Source: Fluviicola sp. (GTDB taxonomy: Bacteria > Bacteroidota > Bacteroidia > Flavobacteriales_D > Crocinitomicaceae). Taken from it: a DNA stretch of 32,231 nt. The translations under genes were made by a program, and so were the position numbers. Of this stretch, positions 23,516-32,231 are shown in pieces (position 1 is the first letter of the stretch; each line of letters opens with the position of its first letter). The DNA lies in NCBI GenBank assembly GCA_002734085.1, contig NVXV01000006.1, forward strand, positions 43,998 to 76,228, in the 5' to 3' direction. The notes under the pieces were generated by a model. It had not been told where the DNA came from. It ran no database searches and was given only the letters and a program-made list of their open reading frames with translations.

Positions 23516-25462
23516 TTAAACATTTTCATTTAGTTCTTCTTCAACTAATTTATTAATTATTTCAACGAAGTTTTCTACCTTCATTGCTCCTAAATCTCCT
23601 TCTCCTCTTTGACGCACAGCTATTTGCTCGCTTTCAAATTCCTTCTCTCCAACAATTAGCATAAATGGTGTTTTACCCATTTCTGCTTCACGTATCTTCT
23701 TACCGATTTTCTCATTTCGGTCATCAACGAATCCGCGAATATCGTAATTATTTAGGACTTTCGAAACTTTTTCAGCGTAATCATTGAATTTTTCACTTAT
23801 TGGAAGAATCGCGTATTGTTCTGAACTTAACCATAATGGGAAGTCTCCCGCACAATGTTCAAGTAAAACAGCTACAAATCGTTCCATAGAGCCGAATGGT
23901 GCTCGGTGAATCATAACAGGACGGTGTTTTTGATTATCACTTCCGACATATTCTAATTCAAATCTTTCAGGTAAAGTGTAATCAACCTGAATAGTTCCTA
24001 ATTGCCATTCACGACCAAGTGCGTCTTCAACCATGAAGTCTAATTTTGGACCATAGAATGCGGCTTCTCCGTATTCGATAACGGTATTTAATCCTTTTTC
24101 CGCAACTGCTTCTTGTATTGCACTTTCCGCTTTCTCCCAATTTTCATCGCTCCCGATGTACTTTTCTTTGTTGTCTTGATCACGCAATGAAATTTGCGCA
24201 GTGAAGTTATCAAATTTCAAGGTTTTGAAAATGTATAGCACAATATCAATTACACTTTGGAACTCTGATTTCACCTGATCTGGAGTACAGAATATATGTG
24301 CATCATCTTGTGTAAACCCACGAACACGCGTTAAACCGTGAAGTTCTCCACTTTGCTCATAACGGTAAACCGTTCCGAATTCGGCATATCTTACTGGAAG
24401 CTCCTTGTAAGAATGAGGTTTTGTTTTGTAAATTTCACAATGGTGTGGACAGTTCATTGGTTTCAATAAAAACTCCTCATTCTCATCTGGTGTATGAATG
24501 GGTTGAAATGAGTCTTCACCATATTTTGCGTAATGTCCTGAAGTAACATATAGTTCTTTGTTTCCGATGTGCGGAGATATTACTTGATCGTAACCTGCAT
24601 TTTTCTGAACTTTCTTTAAGAAATTCTCTAATCTTTCTCTTAATGCAGCACCTTTTGGTAACCATAAAGGAAGTCCTTGTCCAACGCGTTGAGAAAAAGT
24701 AAATAACTCTAGTTCTTTACCCAGTTTTCTGTGGTCTCTTTGGCGAGCCAACTCGAGTTTCTCTAAATACTCTTGAAGTTCTTTATTTTTTGGAAAAGTG
24801 ATTCCATAAATACGTGTTAACTGCTTATTTTTTTCATCACCACGCCAATACGCTCCAGCAATTGAAGTTAATTTGATCGCTTTGATATAACCAGTATGCG
24901 GAATGTGTGGTCCACGACATAAATCAGTGAATTCTCCTTGTGTATAGAAAGTGATATCGCCATCGTTTAGACCTTCTAATAATTCTAATTTGTATGGGTC
25001 TTCTTTTTCTTTAAAGTAATCGATTGCATCTGATTTGCTTATTTCTTTTCTGATATAAGGATTCTTCTCTTTGGCAAGTTCCTTCATTTTTTGTTCTACT
25101 TTCTCTAAATCCTTTTCTGTGAAAGTATAATCCATGAAGTCTACATCATAGTAAAATCCATTTTTTATCGGAGGACCAATAGCCAATTTAATTCCTGGAT
25201 AGAAATGTTGTAAGGCTTCAGCCATCAAGTGAGCAGAGGAGTGCCACATTGTTGATTTCCCGTCTTTATCGTTCCAGGTGAGTAGTTTTAAATCACTGTT
25301 TTCGTTTAATGGCGACATGGAGTCAATAACTTCTCCATTTACTTCGGCAGCCAATACATTTCGAGCCAAACCCTCGCTAATGCCCATTGCAACATCGAGT
25401 GGAGTAGTTCCTTTTTCAACTTTTTTAATTGATCCGTCTGGAAGTGTGATTTCTATACTCAT
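23516..25462 (-). CDS. thrS: threonine-tRNA ligase
   Basis: Class II aminoacyl-tRNA synthetase that charges tRNA-Thr and edits Ser-tRNA-Thr. Domain order in the 648-residue protein: TGS domain (1-60, '[20 protein letters not shown]'), editing domain with '[17 protein letters not shown]', catalytic core with the zinc-binding '[11 protein letters not shown]', motif 2 ('[20 protein letters not shown]') and motif 3 ('[18 protein letters not shown]'), then an anticodon-binding domain ending near '[10 protein letters not shown]'. The frame reaches 25522, but the start is the ATG at 25462: the extra 20 residues would cross the -7 box and are not part of the family. It is the first gene of thrS-infC-rpmI-rplT. 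Confidence 0.96.
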   Translation of the reverse strand: MSIEITLPDGSIKKVEKGTTPLDVAMGISEGLARNVLAAEVNGEVIDSMSPLNENSDLKLLTWNDKDGKSTMWHSSAHLMAEALQHFYPGIKLAIGPPIKNGFYYDVDFMDYTFTEKDLEKVEQKMKELAKEKNPYIRKEISKSDAIDYFKEKEDPYKLELLEGLNDGDITFYTQGEFTDLCRGPHIPHTGYIKAIKLTSIAGAYWRGDEKNKQLTRIYGITFPKNKELQEYLEKLELARQRDHRKLGKELELFTFSQRVGQGLPLWLPKGAALRERLENFLKKVQKNAGYDQVISPHIGNKELYVTSGHYAKYGEDSFQPIHTPDENEEFLLKPMNCPHHCEIYKTKPHSYKELPVRYAEFGTVYRYEQSGELHGLTRVRGFTQDDAHIFCTPDQVKSEFQSVIDIVLYIFKTLKFDNFTAQISLRDQDNKEKYIGSDENWEKAESAIQEAVAEKGLNTVIEYGEAAFYGPKLDFMVEDALGREWQLGTIQVDYTLPERFELEYVGSDNQKHRPVMIHRAPFGSMERFVAVLLEHCAGDFPLWLSSEQYAILPISEKFNDYAEKVSKVLNNYDIRGFVDDRNEKIGKKIREAEMGKTPFMLIVGEKEFESEQIAVRQRGEGDLGAMKVENFVEIINKLVEEELNENV

Positions 25463-25487
25463 ATTGTTTGTAAGTAAAATATTAGTG

Positions 25488-25495
25488 CAAAAATA
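25488..25495 (-). promoter_or_regulatory. -7 box (TANNTTTG) of the thrS operon
   Basis: TATTTTTG on the minus strand, 25 bp upstream of the ATG at 25462. A TTTG occurs further upstream, but at about 24-bp rather than 19-bp spacing. The box supports the shorter thrS start. Confidence 0.45.
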
Positions 25496-25567
25496 CGAGA
25501 ATGATTTTAATGGTTGAATCAAATAGTAAGTAAAATCGACTTCATTTTATTTTTATCATTAACTTTA

Positions 25568-25586
25568 TAACCAAACTAACTGGTTA
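25568..25586. repeat. small dyad in the thrS divergent promoter region
   Basis: taacca (25568-25573) and tggtta (25581-25586) are complementary around 7 bases, midway between thrS and the divergent gene at 25632. It is a possible operator, but the arms are short. Confidence 0.25.
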
Positions 25587-25631
25587 AAATCTTTATAAAA
25601 AGTAGCAAGACCATCAGTTAAAAATCTATTT

Positions 25632-27251
25632 ATGAAAACTTATTTTATTATTTTCCTGTGTGTCGTCCTGTGCGCGACAAGTATTAATGCCCAATATGAA
25701 TCCTCTGATTTTACAGTCAAATGGAACGATTTAGTTTGGGATGTGAAGCAAGATCCTATAATGGAAGAAGCTTTTAGTATCGACGACGGTTACTTAGTAA
25801 TCAGACGTCATGTTATTAGAGGACCAGGAGGGTTTAATTATTATATGGAAACTTTAGATAAAGACCTGAACAGAACAAGTTTTCATGATATATCTAAATA
25901 TGTAAACGAAGAGGAATACGATGTAGAACAGTTTTTCGCTTATAATAATAAGTTTTACTTGTTGAGTTCTAGAATCAAAGAAGATGTGAAAACAATGTAT
26001 TTCTATATTCAAGAAGTAGATATTGAAAATGGTAAATTATTGGAACGAAGAGTGATTTACGGTCAATCCTATGAAGGTAGATCACTTGCTTTAAGACATG
26101 TCATAAAAAGATCTCCAAATCGTAAGCGATTATTACTTTATTTCTACGAATCTGTTTCTGAGTATAATCCATTTAGAGAGTGGGTTAAATTTTCAAAAAG
26201 AAAAGATCCCGACGTTATTTCCTTTGCATCGTTCGACGAGAATTTAGAAAGTATTAAGATTATTGATAAAAAAGAAATGTCAATTTCAGGCTCTGATTAT
26301 AAAGTGAGTGGAGCAGAAATAAGTGACGATGGTAATATCTATATGGTAGGATTTAGAATTCCTCAGGAAAAGGATGAAAAACAATCGGCCAATATAATAA
26401 CGTTGTTCGATGAAGATTTACAGTTGAATGAAATAAATAATCAAGGAATTGTATTTCAGCATGTAAGACTTACAATATCCAGAAATAATACAATTTTATG
26501 TGCTGGATATTACTATGAGGATATAAAAAAAGATGGAGGTCAAGGCATAATTTCTATGAAAGTTGATCCGCAAACAGGTGCTACATCAAACTATTCGAGT
26601 AAGCTCATTGGAACGGAGCTTCTTAAAATTGGAAAGTCTGAGCGTAAGAAGAAAAAGTTGGACAAACGAGAGGATAAAGGTAAAGATAACAAGCAGCACG
26701 AAAGTTTAACTCTGCGCTACACTATTGATCATGCAGATGGTACGACTTCTTTGGTAGGCGAGAACTTTCAGATTGAGGTTGTAACAAATTATAACGCTTC
26801 TACAGGGAATTGGACAACGAGAACTTATTACGTTTACAAAGATTTGTTTGTTACACGTTTGGATAGTGAAGGAAAAATTCTTCATACAACTAAAGTTCCC
26901 AGATATTTTAAATCATCAATAAATTACGATAACGGATTCTTTGCTTGTACAAGAGATAATAATGTTTATTTGATTTTCAATGACCATAGAGAAAACGCTA
27001 TAGATATGTCTGAAAAAGGGGTGCGAGCTTATACGCGTAAATGGAAGAGGTCAAGTTTATCTATTGTAAAAGTAGATGACCAAGCGAATAGAAATAGGAG
27101 TATTTTAATTGACTATAAGCAAAAGAAGTTTAAGAAGTACCGCCAACAAAATTTTAATTCTGACTTTTCAAGTATTGGATCAGAAAAAGGGTTATTTATA
27201 ACTTATTATGGACGAAAACAGTTTGGATATATGCTAATTCACCCAAAATAG
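25632..27251 (+). CDS. secreted protein of unknown function
   Basis: A 539-residue exported protein with a clear signal peptide (1-21, ends SINAQ) and no transmembrane helix or T9SS sorting domain. The body is beta-rich, with repeated segments of alternating Asp/Gly turns ('EISDDGNIYMVGFRI', 'TRLDSEGKILHTTKV'), which suggests a propeller-like fold (inference). A Lys/Arg/Asp-rich insertion lies at about residues 335-355 ('SERKKKKLDKREDKGKDNK'). I recognise no named family. It is divergent from thrS and is followed by a strong bidirectional terminator. Confidence 0.75.
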   Translation: MKTYFIIFLCVVLCATSINAQYESSDFTVKWNDLVWDVKQDPIMEEAFSIDDGYLVIRRHVIRGPGGFNYYMETLDKDLNRTSFHDISKYVNEEEYDVEQFFAYNNKFYLLSSRIKEDVKTMYFYIQEVDIENGKLLERRVIYGQSYEGRSLALRHVIKRSPNRKRLLLYFYESVSEYNPFREWVKFSKRKDPDVISFASFDENLESIKIIDKKEMSISGSDYKVSGAEISDDGNIYMVGFRIPQEKDEKQSANIITLFDEDLQLNEINNQGIVFQHVRLTISRNNTILCAGYYYEDIKKDGGQGIISMKVDPQTGATSNYSSKLIGTELLKIGKSERKKKKLDKREDKGKDNKQHESLTLRYTIDHADGTTSLVGENFQIEVVTNYNASTGNWTTRTYYVYKDLFVTRLDSEGKILHTTKVPRYFKSSINYDNGFFACTRDNNVYLIFNDHRENAIDMSEKGVRAYTRKWKRSSLSIVKVDDQANRNRSILIDYKQKKFKKYRQQNFNSDFSSIGSEKGLFITYYGRKQFGYMLIHPK

Positions 27252-27287
27252 AAAGTAATGATTCACTTATAGAAATAACTGAAACCT

Positions 27288-27328
27288 TAGTAAAAAAGCC
27301 TTATCGATCCGATAAGGCTTTTTTACTA
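27288..27328. terminator. bidirectional intrinsic terminator
   Basis: A 19-bp perfect inverted repeat (27288-27306 and 27310-27328) with a 3-base loop and core aagccttatcg / cgataaggctt, flanked by A6 and T6 tracts. It sits between convergent genes, 36 bp after the stop at 27251 and 24 bp after the stop at 27353, so it can serve both strands. Confidence 0.92.
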
Positions 27329-27352
27329 GTATAATAAATTTAGAGTAATATT

Positions 27353-27832
27353 TTAATACCCCAAAACCATAACGACTCCTCCACGCTCAGGCTTTCCTTT
27401 TTGGATTTCGTAGTCAACAAAAATGGATCTTAAATTGTCCACATTCTCGACGTAATAGGCATACATTTTTTTAAGTTCTTCAACCGAAACAGACTTTTGT
27501 TTGCCAGAAATGTTTTTTACCTCCCAAAGCATAATGCGATTGGGGTTATTCGCTGGCTTGTCATAAATTCTAACTGTAACTTTCGCAGAAGTTGGGTTTC
27601 CATTAAAAAACAAATGGTAGTTCTTTCTTAAAAATATAGCTACTTCCACTTCCTTGTAAGACACTTCTTCCCTTACTTGAAAGTACGTTGATTTTGAGCC
27701 ATCAAATTTAAGGTCACCGAGTTCTTCTTTAGTAGTTTTTTTTGCTTCATTCATTTTATCAATAAAGCTATCTTGAGCCAAAGAACTAAAAGCAAATGTA
27801 AAGCAGATTAAAATAATTTGTAAAAATTTCAT
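27353..27832 (-). CDS. small secreted protein of unknown function
   Basis: A 159-residue protein with a signal peptide (1-19, ends SSLAQ) and a mature part of mixed helix and strand ('VAIFLRKNYHLFFNG', 'AKVTVRIYDKP'). I recognise no domain. It begins 10 bp after the stop of the upstream lipoprotein gene on the same strand, so the two are probably co-transcribed and may act together in the envelope. It ends at the bidirectional terminator. Confidence 0.7.
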   Translation of the reverse strand: MKFLQIILICFTFAFSSLAQDSFIDKMNEAKKTTKEELGDLKFDGSKSTYFQVREEVSYKEVEVAIFLRKNYHLFFNGNPTSAKVTVRIYDKPANNPNRIMLWEVKNISGKQKSVSVEELKKMYAYYVENVDNLRSIFVDYEIQKGKPERGGVVMVLGY

Positions 27833-27842
27833 ATTAAAAATA

Positions 27843-28697
27843 TTATGAGATTATTAAAGACCTAACTTCATGAATTTTATTCTTGAAAGTATTGATTTCA
27901 TCACTAGTTAATTTAGGCATTCCTTCGGCACTTTTAACTGATTCATAGTTATTGTATGCAGACTGAATATCAATAAGACCATCAAGTACTTTTTGAAGAT
28001 CTTCATCTCTATCTTCATATAATTTGATGCCTTTAATCGTATTGTTTAATAGCGTCATATGATCGACTATTTTATTAGAGATAACGTTTTGATCTTTTTT
28101 CTCAAAATCAAATGAAGCTAGATACATTCCTTCCGTCCATGCACCAGCAAATTGGATAATGGATAGAAACCTCAATTGATTGTTCTGTAAATATTCCTGA
28201 GAAGCTTCGTGTACATCAACTAATAAGTCTTCCATTTTATCTTTATCGGCGATGTTTTTTTCAATTTTAAGAGCTAATTCATCTTCTGTAAAGATCCGCC
28301 CCATCCCAATTCGATCTGCCAATGTCTTAAGACCGTTGAAGTATTTGATAGAGTACTGTGGTTGTTCATTTATAATGTTGTAAACAAGGTCAGTGCTGTA
28401 CACCCCAAAATTTAAGATTTGTTTTCCTTCTGTCTTATATGAATCCAGGTTTTCTAATGAGTTCATACGAGTTTCATCATACGTCATTCCAGCTTCTTCG
28501 AACGAGGCAGCTAAAGCAAATGGACGGGGTAAGATAAATTCAAACTCATCTGATGTGAAGGCATCTGTGGTGTCAATATCAATAAGTCCAGTTTTCTTTT
28601 TTGTCGTGTCTTCTTCAGACTTTACTTCTTCATTGTTGCAAGAATAAATAATCCCAGTAGTAAGTAGTGCTACAAATATCTTAGTGATATTTTTCAT
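27843..28697 (-). CDS. lipoprotein of unknown function
   Basis: A 284-residue lipoprotein: the N-terminus is hydrophobic and ends in IYSC, with the lipidated Cys at residue 20, followed by an acidic Asn/Glu linker. The mature part is predicted to be almost entirely helical, with regular Leu/Ile spacing ('YFNGLKTLADRIGMGRIF', 'VDHMTLLNNTIKGIKLYED'). I do not recognise a named family. It is the first gene of a two-gene operon with the 159-residue secreted protein and is divergent from comEC. A ctaatactaa motif lies directly before its ATG, and the same motif lies before the comEC ATG. Confidence 0.72.
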   Translation of the reverse strand: MKNITKIFVALLTTGIIYSCNNEEVKSEEDTTKKKTGLIDIDTTDAFTSDEFEFILPRPFALAASFEEAGMTYDETRMNSLENLDSYKTEGKQILNFGVYSTDLVYNIINEQPQYSIKYFNGLKTLADRIGMGRIFTEDELALKIEKNIADKDKMEDLLVDVHEASQEYLQNNQLRFLSIIQFAGAWTEGMYLASFDFEKKDQNVISNKIVDHMTLLNNTIKGIKLYEDRDEDLQKVLDGLIDIQSAYNNYESVKSAEGMPKLTSDEINTFKNKIHEVRSLIIS

Positions 28698-28703
28698 TTT
28701 TAT

Positions 28704-28840
28704 TTAGTATTAGTTTATGTGAGCTAATATACTAAAGATTATTAAAATCGAAAGCTGTTGGAGAGTTAACTGATTAAATATTAGAGGATAGGTATTATTT
28801 ATCTAGAATAATTTTTTATATTTATTATTGCTAATACTAA
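28704..28840. repeat. 10-bp motif ctaatactaa before both divergent start codons
   Basis: The 10-mer occurs at 28704-28713 on the minus strand, 6 bp before the lipoprotein ATG, and at 28831-28840 on the plus strand, 7 bp before the comEC ATG. It thus forms an inverted pair at both edges of the divergent promoter region. Chance is possible. Confidence 0.35.
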
Positions 28841-28847
28841 TTACTAG

Positions 28848-30821
28848 ATGATCTCTAAAAACCACATTTTTAAAGTTTTACTTGTATTTATATTGGGAAT
28901 ATTTTTAGCAAAGTATTTGCGTATTGACTGGATACTAGCCTTTACAATATGGTCTTTTACATTGATAAGTCTACTGTTGCTCGTTTTTTTTGGTAGAGAT
29001 AAATTTCATTTTAGAAAATTAATTGGACTTAACTTACTTTTGGTATTTTTAGGTTCGGGAATATTAGGTGGCTCATCCTCTTTGACTAAAAATATTGATA
29101 ATCATTTTTATAAACATTTTCTTCCAAAAGATCAATTAATAGGTGATATTGTTGAGTTAGAAGCAGGAGATGGAAAATACAATAAGGTAATCATTCAAGT
29201 TGAGCATGTTGTTAATGAATACAGAGAAAAATCGGTTGAAGGAAAATTACTCTGCTATATTGATAAAAATGCTTCAAACATTAGTTTAGGGAATAAACTC
29301 ATCATCTCTCCAAGAATTTTCCCGATAAAAAATAAAAACAACCCTGGTGAGTTTGATGCTGAAAATTACTGGGAAACACAGGGTATTACAGAATTATCCT
29401 TTCTAAATGAAGACGTTGTTCAACTCGTCAAATCAGCAGGGTTTTACGGAGTTTTTTGGAATGATTGGCGCGAGTATTTCAAAAATGTCATAAGGAAATA
29501 TGTTAGCGATGAAAATTTTGATGTAGTTTCTGCGCTGGTACTCGGAGATAAATCAAGTCTTTCCAAAGAGAAGAGAGCAGTTTTTGCCAATTCTGGTGCG
29601 ATGCACGTACTGGCAGTCTCAGGGATGCATGTAGGGATTTTGTTGGGATTTTTACAATTCATTTTTTATCGGATCTCATTTTTACGTAAAAGAAATCTTT
29701 ATATCTATTTCGCTTTGTTCGTGGTATGGTGCTTTGCATTTTTAACTGGATTATCAGCCTCTGTTTTTAGAGCAGCAATTATGTTTACAATTCTTGGAAT
29801 TGGACAGCTTAGGGGATATTCTTTTTTTAGTTTAAATGCGGTGCTTTTTTCAGGCTTTGTTTTGTTAATCATAGACGCAAACTATTTATTCAATATTGGG
29901 TTTCAACTTTCATTTTTAGCGATGTTGGGAATCATATTCTTTTACAAGAGGATTAGAAATTTACTGAATATAAAGAACAGGTGGATCAACTATTTTTGGG
30001 AGGGAACTTCAATCGGTATAGCAGCACAGATAGGAACTTTACCAATAAGTCTATATTATTTCCATCAATTTCCAAACTACTTTATTATTACCAATATTGG
30101 ATTACTGATTTTAGCTGGAGCAGCTTTGATAAGTGCGATAATGTTATTCATATTACATACTATTCCATTCGTGAATGAAGTGTTAGGGAAAATTGTTGAT
30201 TTCGTTTTTAATGCACTCACAGGTTTTGTTACTTGGATAAATGAATTGCCTTTTACTGTTAGTACAGGTTTTAATCCGTCTTGGGTGCACGTTTTACTGA
30301 TGTACTCAGCTATAGTTGCTATTCTTTATTTTGCATCTAAACGGCTTCTTGCTGGTTTTAGATTTGCTAGCTTAGTTTTATTCATGCTGTCTTTAGGATT
30401 AATCGTCGAACGAGAAATGAATAAGCAAACGCGTGAACTTGTCGTGTTTAACAATTACAATAAGACTATTGTAGTGAAGACAAAAAATAAGATTTACTGT
30501 TTTTTTAGTGAAGACAAAGATTCACAATTAGATAAAACAGAATTCTTGGTTAGTGGATACGGAAAACAAATGGGATGTGATATTCTATACACGCCAGTTA
30601 AAGTAAATAATAAAGTACTACTTGGTAATGATTTTAATTTAGTTGCGAATAAAAAGGGATGGAACATTACTTATTTCAAACACGAAATATATTTGGTTGA
30701 TAAAATAGATCCTCAAAGAAAACCCTCATCATTATTAATCGGTGGTTCGTGGAATAAGTATATACCTCAAGAATATGTCGATATAAAAGCGTTTAGATCA
30801 GCTTTTACTTTAAAACCATAA
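28848..30821 (+). CDS. comEC: ComEC/Rec2 DNA-uptake channel protein
   Basis: A 657-residue inner-membrane protein that forms the channel through which single-stranded DNA enters the cytoplasm during natural transformation. N-terminal helices (about 8-75) are followed by a DUF4131/OB-like soluble part (about 90-185, with 'NPGEFDAENYWETQGI') and the Competence domain with 'ALVLGDKSSLSKEKR' and 'GAMHVLAVSGMHVG' (250-263), then multiple transmembrane helices to about residue 520. The last 130 residues are short and soluble and carry no HxHxDH metallo-beta-lactamase motif, so the nuclease-like domain of long ComEC proteins is absent. Its stop abuts the stop of the convergent gene with no intervening base. 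Confidence 0.9.
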   Translation: MISKNHIFKVLLVFILGIFLAKYLRIDWILAFTIWSFTLISLLLLVFFGRDKFHFRKLIGLNLLLVFLGSGILGGSSSLTKNIDNHFYKHFLPKDQLIGDIVELEAGDGKYNKVIIQVEHVVNEYREKSVEGKLLCYIDKNASNISLGNKLIISPRIFPIKNKNNPGEFDAENYWETQGITELSFLNEDVVQLVKSAGFYGVFWNDWREYFKNVIRKYVSDENFDVVSALVLGDKSSLSKEKRAVFANSGAMHVLAVSGMHVGILLGFLQFIFYRISFLRKRNLYIYFALFVVWCFAFLTGLSASVFRAAIMFTILGIGQLRGYSFFSLNAVLFSGFVLLIIDANYLFNIGFQLSFLAMLGIIFFYKRIRNLLNIKNRWINYFWEGTSIGIAAQIGTLPISLYYFHQFPNYFIITNIGLLILAGAALISAIMLFILHTIPFVNEVLGKIVDFVFNALTGFVTWINELPFTVSTGFNPSWVHVLLMYSAIVAILYFASKRLLAGFRFASLVLFMLSLGLIVEREMNKQTRELVVFNNYNKTIVVKTKNKIYCFFSEDKDSQLDKTEFLVSGYGKQMGCDILYTPVKVNNKVLLGNDFNLVANKKGWNITYFKHEIYLVDKIDPQRKPSSLLIGGSWNKYIPQEYVDIKAFRSAFTLKP

Positions 30822-31352
30822 TTAACGATAAACGATTTTAGCGTTTTCATTATCCCCGATATTTCCAACAACTTTAGTTTTAATGACTTTGTAATTATCG
30901 TCAAGAATAACCTTGTGGTTTACATAATTTAAAACACCAGAGTCAAGTAAAATATTAGCCCAAAAATTAATAACGTAGTTAGTTACTTTAGGGTGAAAAC
31001 CAACCATGTTTTCTTCGGCTTCCTTTCTCCTGGCTTTTAAATCTTCCATTATCGCCGTAAACTCCTTTTCTGTTCCAGTATATTTTCCAGATGAGTATTG
31101 TTTTCTTAATTCTGAAATTCGATCTTCAATTCCCTTCGCTCGGAGTGAAGCCATCAAATATTCGTCGGTGTAATTCGCTCTATATTTTTCAAATCTAGGT
31201 TCGTTATACTCTTTGAAAATAGTATCAGCCCAACTTATTACGGATTGTTCAACTTTCGCTTTATCAACCTCTTCCTCCTCATTATTCTGAGCGAGTGTTG
31301 AATGCGTATGGAGTAAAATAGGAAGAAGTAGTATTAGTACAAGATATTTCAT
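30822..31352 (-). CDS. secreted protein of unknown function
   Basis: A 176-residue protein with a signal peptide (1-22, ends STLAQ) followed by an acidic stretch ('NNEEEEVDKAKVE'). The middle is helical and strongly charged ('LMASLRAKGIEDRISELRK', 'IMEDLKARRKEAEENM'), and the C-terminal part has strand character ('VNHKVILDDNYKVIKTKV'). I recognise no family. Its ATG lies 1 bp after the stop of the upstream lipoprotein gene, so they form an operon. Confidence 0.7.
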   Translation of the reverse strand: MKYLVLILLLPILLHTHSTLAQNNEEEEVDKAKVEQSVISWADTIFKEYNEPRFEKYRANYTDEYLMASLRAKGIEDRISELRKQYSSGKYTGTEKEFTAIMEDLKARRKEAEENMVGFHPKVTNYVINFWANILLDSGVLNYVNHKVILDDNYKVIKTKVVGNIGDNENAKIVYR

Positions 31353-31353
31353 T

Positions 31354-32231
31354 TTAACTTTCTTTAGTTATAGTTTTCATATTATCGAGTTCAAGATATT
31401 GGTTAAATGTAATAGTTGTTTCATAAATTTTATCTTTTTCAGACCATTTTATTGTTCTTTCATAACCGATAACATTGTTATATGAATCTTCCAATGCAAT
31501 AAGAGTACCAAAAGATTCGACTATTGCGTCATTGGAAATCTTTTTTATAAAGGATAGTGAGATATGCTGAGATAATAGTTTGAAATCGATCGAGTTGATT
31601 CTGTTTGCAAGTGTCATTAACTTAAGCGTATGATTAATAAACGAATCTAACTCTGGTTCACGAATTAACTCTTCTTCTCTGGCTTTAAAATAGGACAGGA
31701 AATCTTTCTCTCTTTGAGAGATATACAAGTCTCTATCGGTAGTAAAATGGAATTCAAAAAGGTAACTATTATGAATTTCCTTCTTATTTCTAGGAATTGA
31801 ATAGTTGTAGAATGGCGTATAATTAATAATAGAGTCTTGGTAGTTAAAAACAAAGAAATCATGATTCACTTCAATACTATCATTTTTTTCCAGGTAGTAA
31901 ATATGTTCAAATTCGTATTCTACCTGGTCTAAATCTTTTTGAGCTTTGGGTCGGTATGCCTCTATCATTTCTTCTACCCCCGACATTTTTAATTCTCGTA
32001 ATTCGTCGTTATCGATATACTCCTTTTTAACCGCATAGAGTGAGTCCAGTGTATTAAAAGAGGCTGGTTTATAAACGATTGTTGTTCCAAAGGCTAATGA
32101 ACTATACTCTTTTTTAGGATATTTGGATTTTACATAAGTTTCCGCTTTTTCGTGCCTCTTTTTATCTTGTCCTTCAAAAGTTTCTACCGGGTTATACTTA
32201 ATACCACAACTACTAAGGATTGAAATAAAGG
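31354..32231 (-). CDS. lipoprotein of unknown function, 5' partial
   Basis: The frame is open from the stop at 31354 to the window edge. A start at the internal ATG at 31986 would be wrong: upstream, in the same frame, the reading continues without a stop to 'FISILSSCGIKYNP', a lipoprotein signal with lipobox LSSC (Cys codon at 32206-32208). The true start therefore lies just beyond the window. The visible part is about 292 residues. The mature protein is rich in Tyr, Glu and Lys, with no recognised domain; 'FNQYLELDNMKTITKES' ends it. It is followed 1 bp later by the 176-residue secreted protein gene. Confidence 0.75.
   Translation of the reverse strand, partial: FISILSSCGIKYNPVETFEGQDKKRHEKAETYVKSKYPKKEYSSLAFGTTIVYKPASFNTLDSLYAVKKEYIDNDELRELKMSGVEEMIEAYRPKAQKDLDQVEYEFEHIYYLEKNDSIEVNHDFFVFNYQDSIINYTPFYNYSIPRNKKEIHNSYLFEFHFTTDRDLYISQREKDFLSYFKAREEELIREPELDSFINHTLKLMTLANRINSIDFKLLSQHISLSFIKKISNDAIVESFGTLIALEDSYNNVIGYERTIKWSEKDKIYETTITFNQYLELDNMKTITKES

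Overview
The window looks like chromosome from a low-G+C member of the Bacteroidota, most likely Flavobacteriales-like. The reasons are two secreted proteins ending in type A sorting domains of the type IX secretion system (T9SS), a DUF2490/CotH pair, weak or absent Shine-Dalgarno signals, and several upstream boxes matching the Bacteroidota -7 consensus TANNTTTG. It is mostly ordinary, densely packed chromosome with no phage, insertion sequence, CRISPR array or rRNA.

Layout. 1-2.1 kb: the 3' part of a large T9SS-sorted secreted protein and a small lipoprotein. 2.2-4.4 kb: a cystathionine beta-synthase with C-terminal CBS domains, followed 5 bp later by a vitamin-B12/metal-receptor-type binding protein with no export signal. 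4.4-9.0 kb: an anchored protein of unknown function, a PlsC-type acyltransferase, an iron-sulfur APS/PAPS reductase (cysH), and two 23S rRNA modification enzymes (rluF, rlmF). 9.1-11.5 kb: a coupled three-gene operon on the minus strand encoding a secreted TPR protein with a motif otherwise known from DUF2723 membrane proteins, an ECF sigma factor and a membrane anti-sigma factor. 11.5-16 kb: an erythromycin-esterase-like lipoprotein, a TonB-C-like lipoprotein, a small membrane protein and a 613-residue divergent Cys/Met-metabolism PLP enzyme. 16-18.2 kb: DUF2490 and CotH, overlapping by 4 bp. 18.2-18.8 kb: the only gap above 300 bp; it holds a 39-codon relic of an HchA/DJ-1 family gene. 18.8-21.3 kb: an 813-residue mosaic secreted protein. 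21.4-22.0 kb: a four-helix-bundle (23S intervening-sequence type) protein, then tRNA-Leu(GAG) with a 17-bp terminator hairpin. 22.2-25.5 kb: the classic thrS-infC-rpmI-rplT operon. 25.6-32.2 kb: secreted proteins of unknown function, comEC, and two genes at the right edge, the last running out of the window.

How they fit together: the sulfur-related genes (CBS, CysH, the PLP enzyme) are scattered rather than clustered, so a joint pathway is only suggested. The clear functional units are the translation operon, the sigma/anti-sigma operon and the DUF2490-CotH pair. No complete, obviously new defence or mobile system is visible. The best candidates for new biology are the sigma operon with its soluble DUF2723-like partner, the 813-residue mosaic envelope protein and the divergent PLP enzyme.
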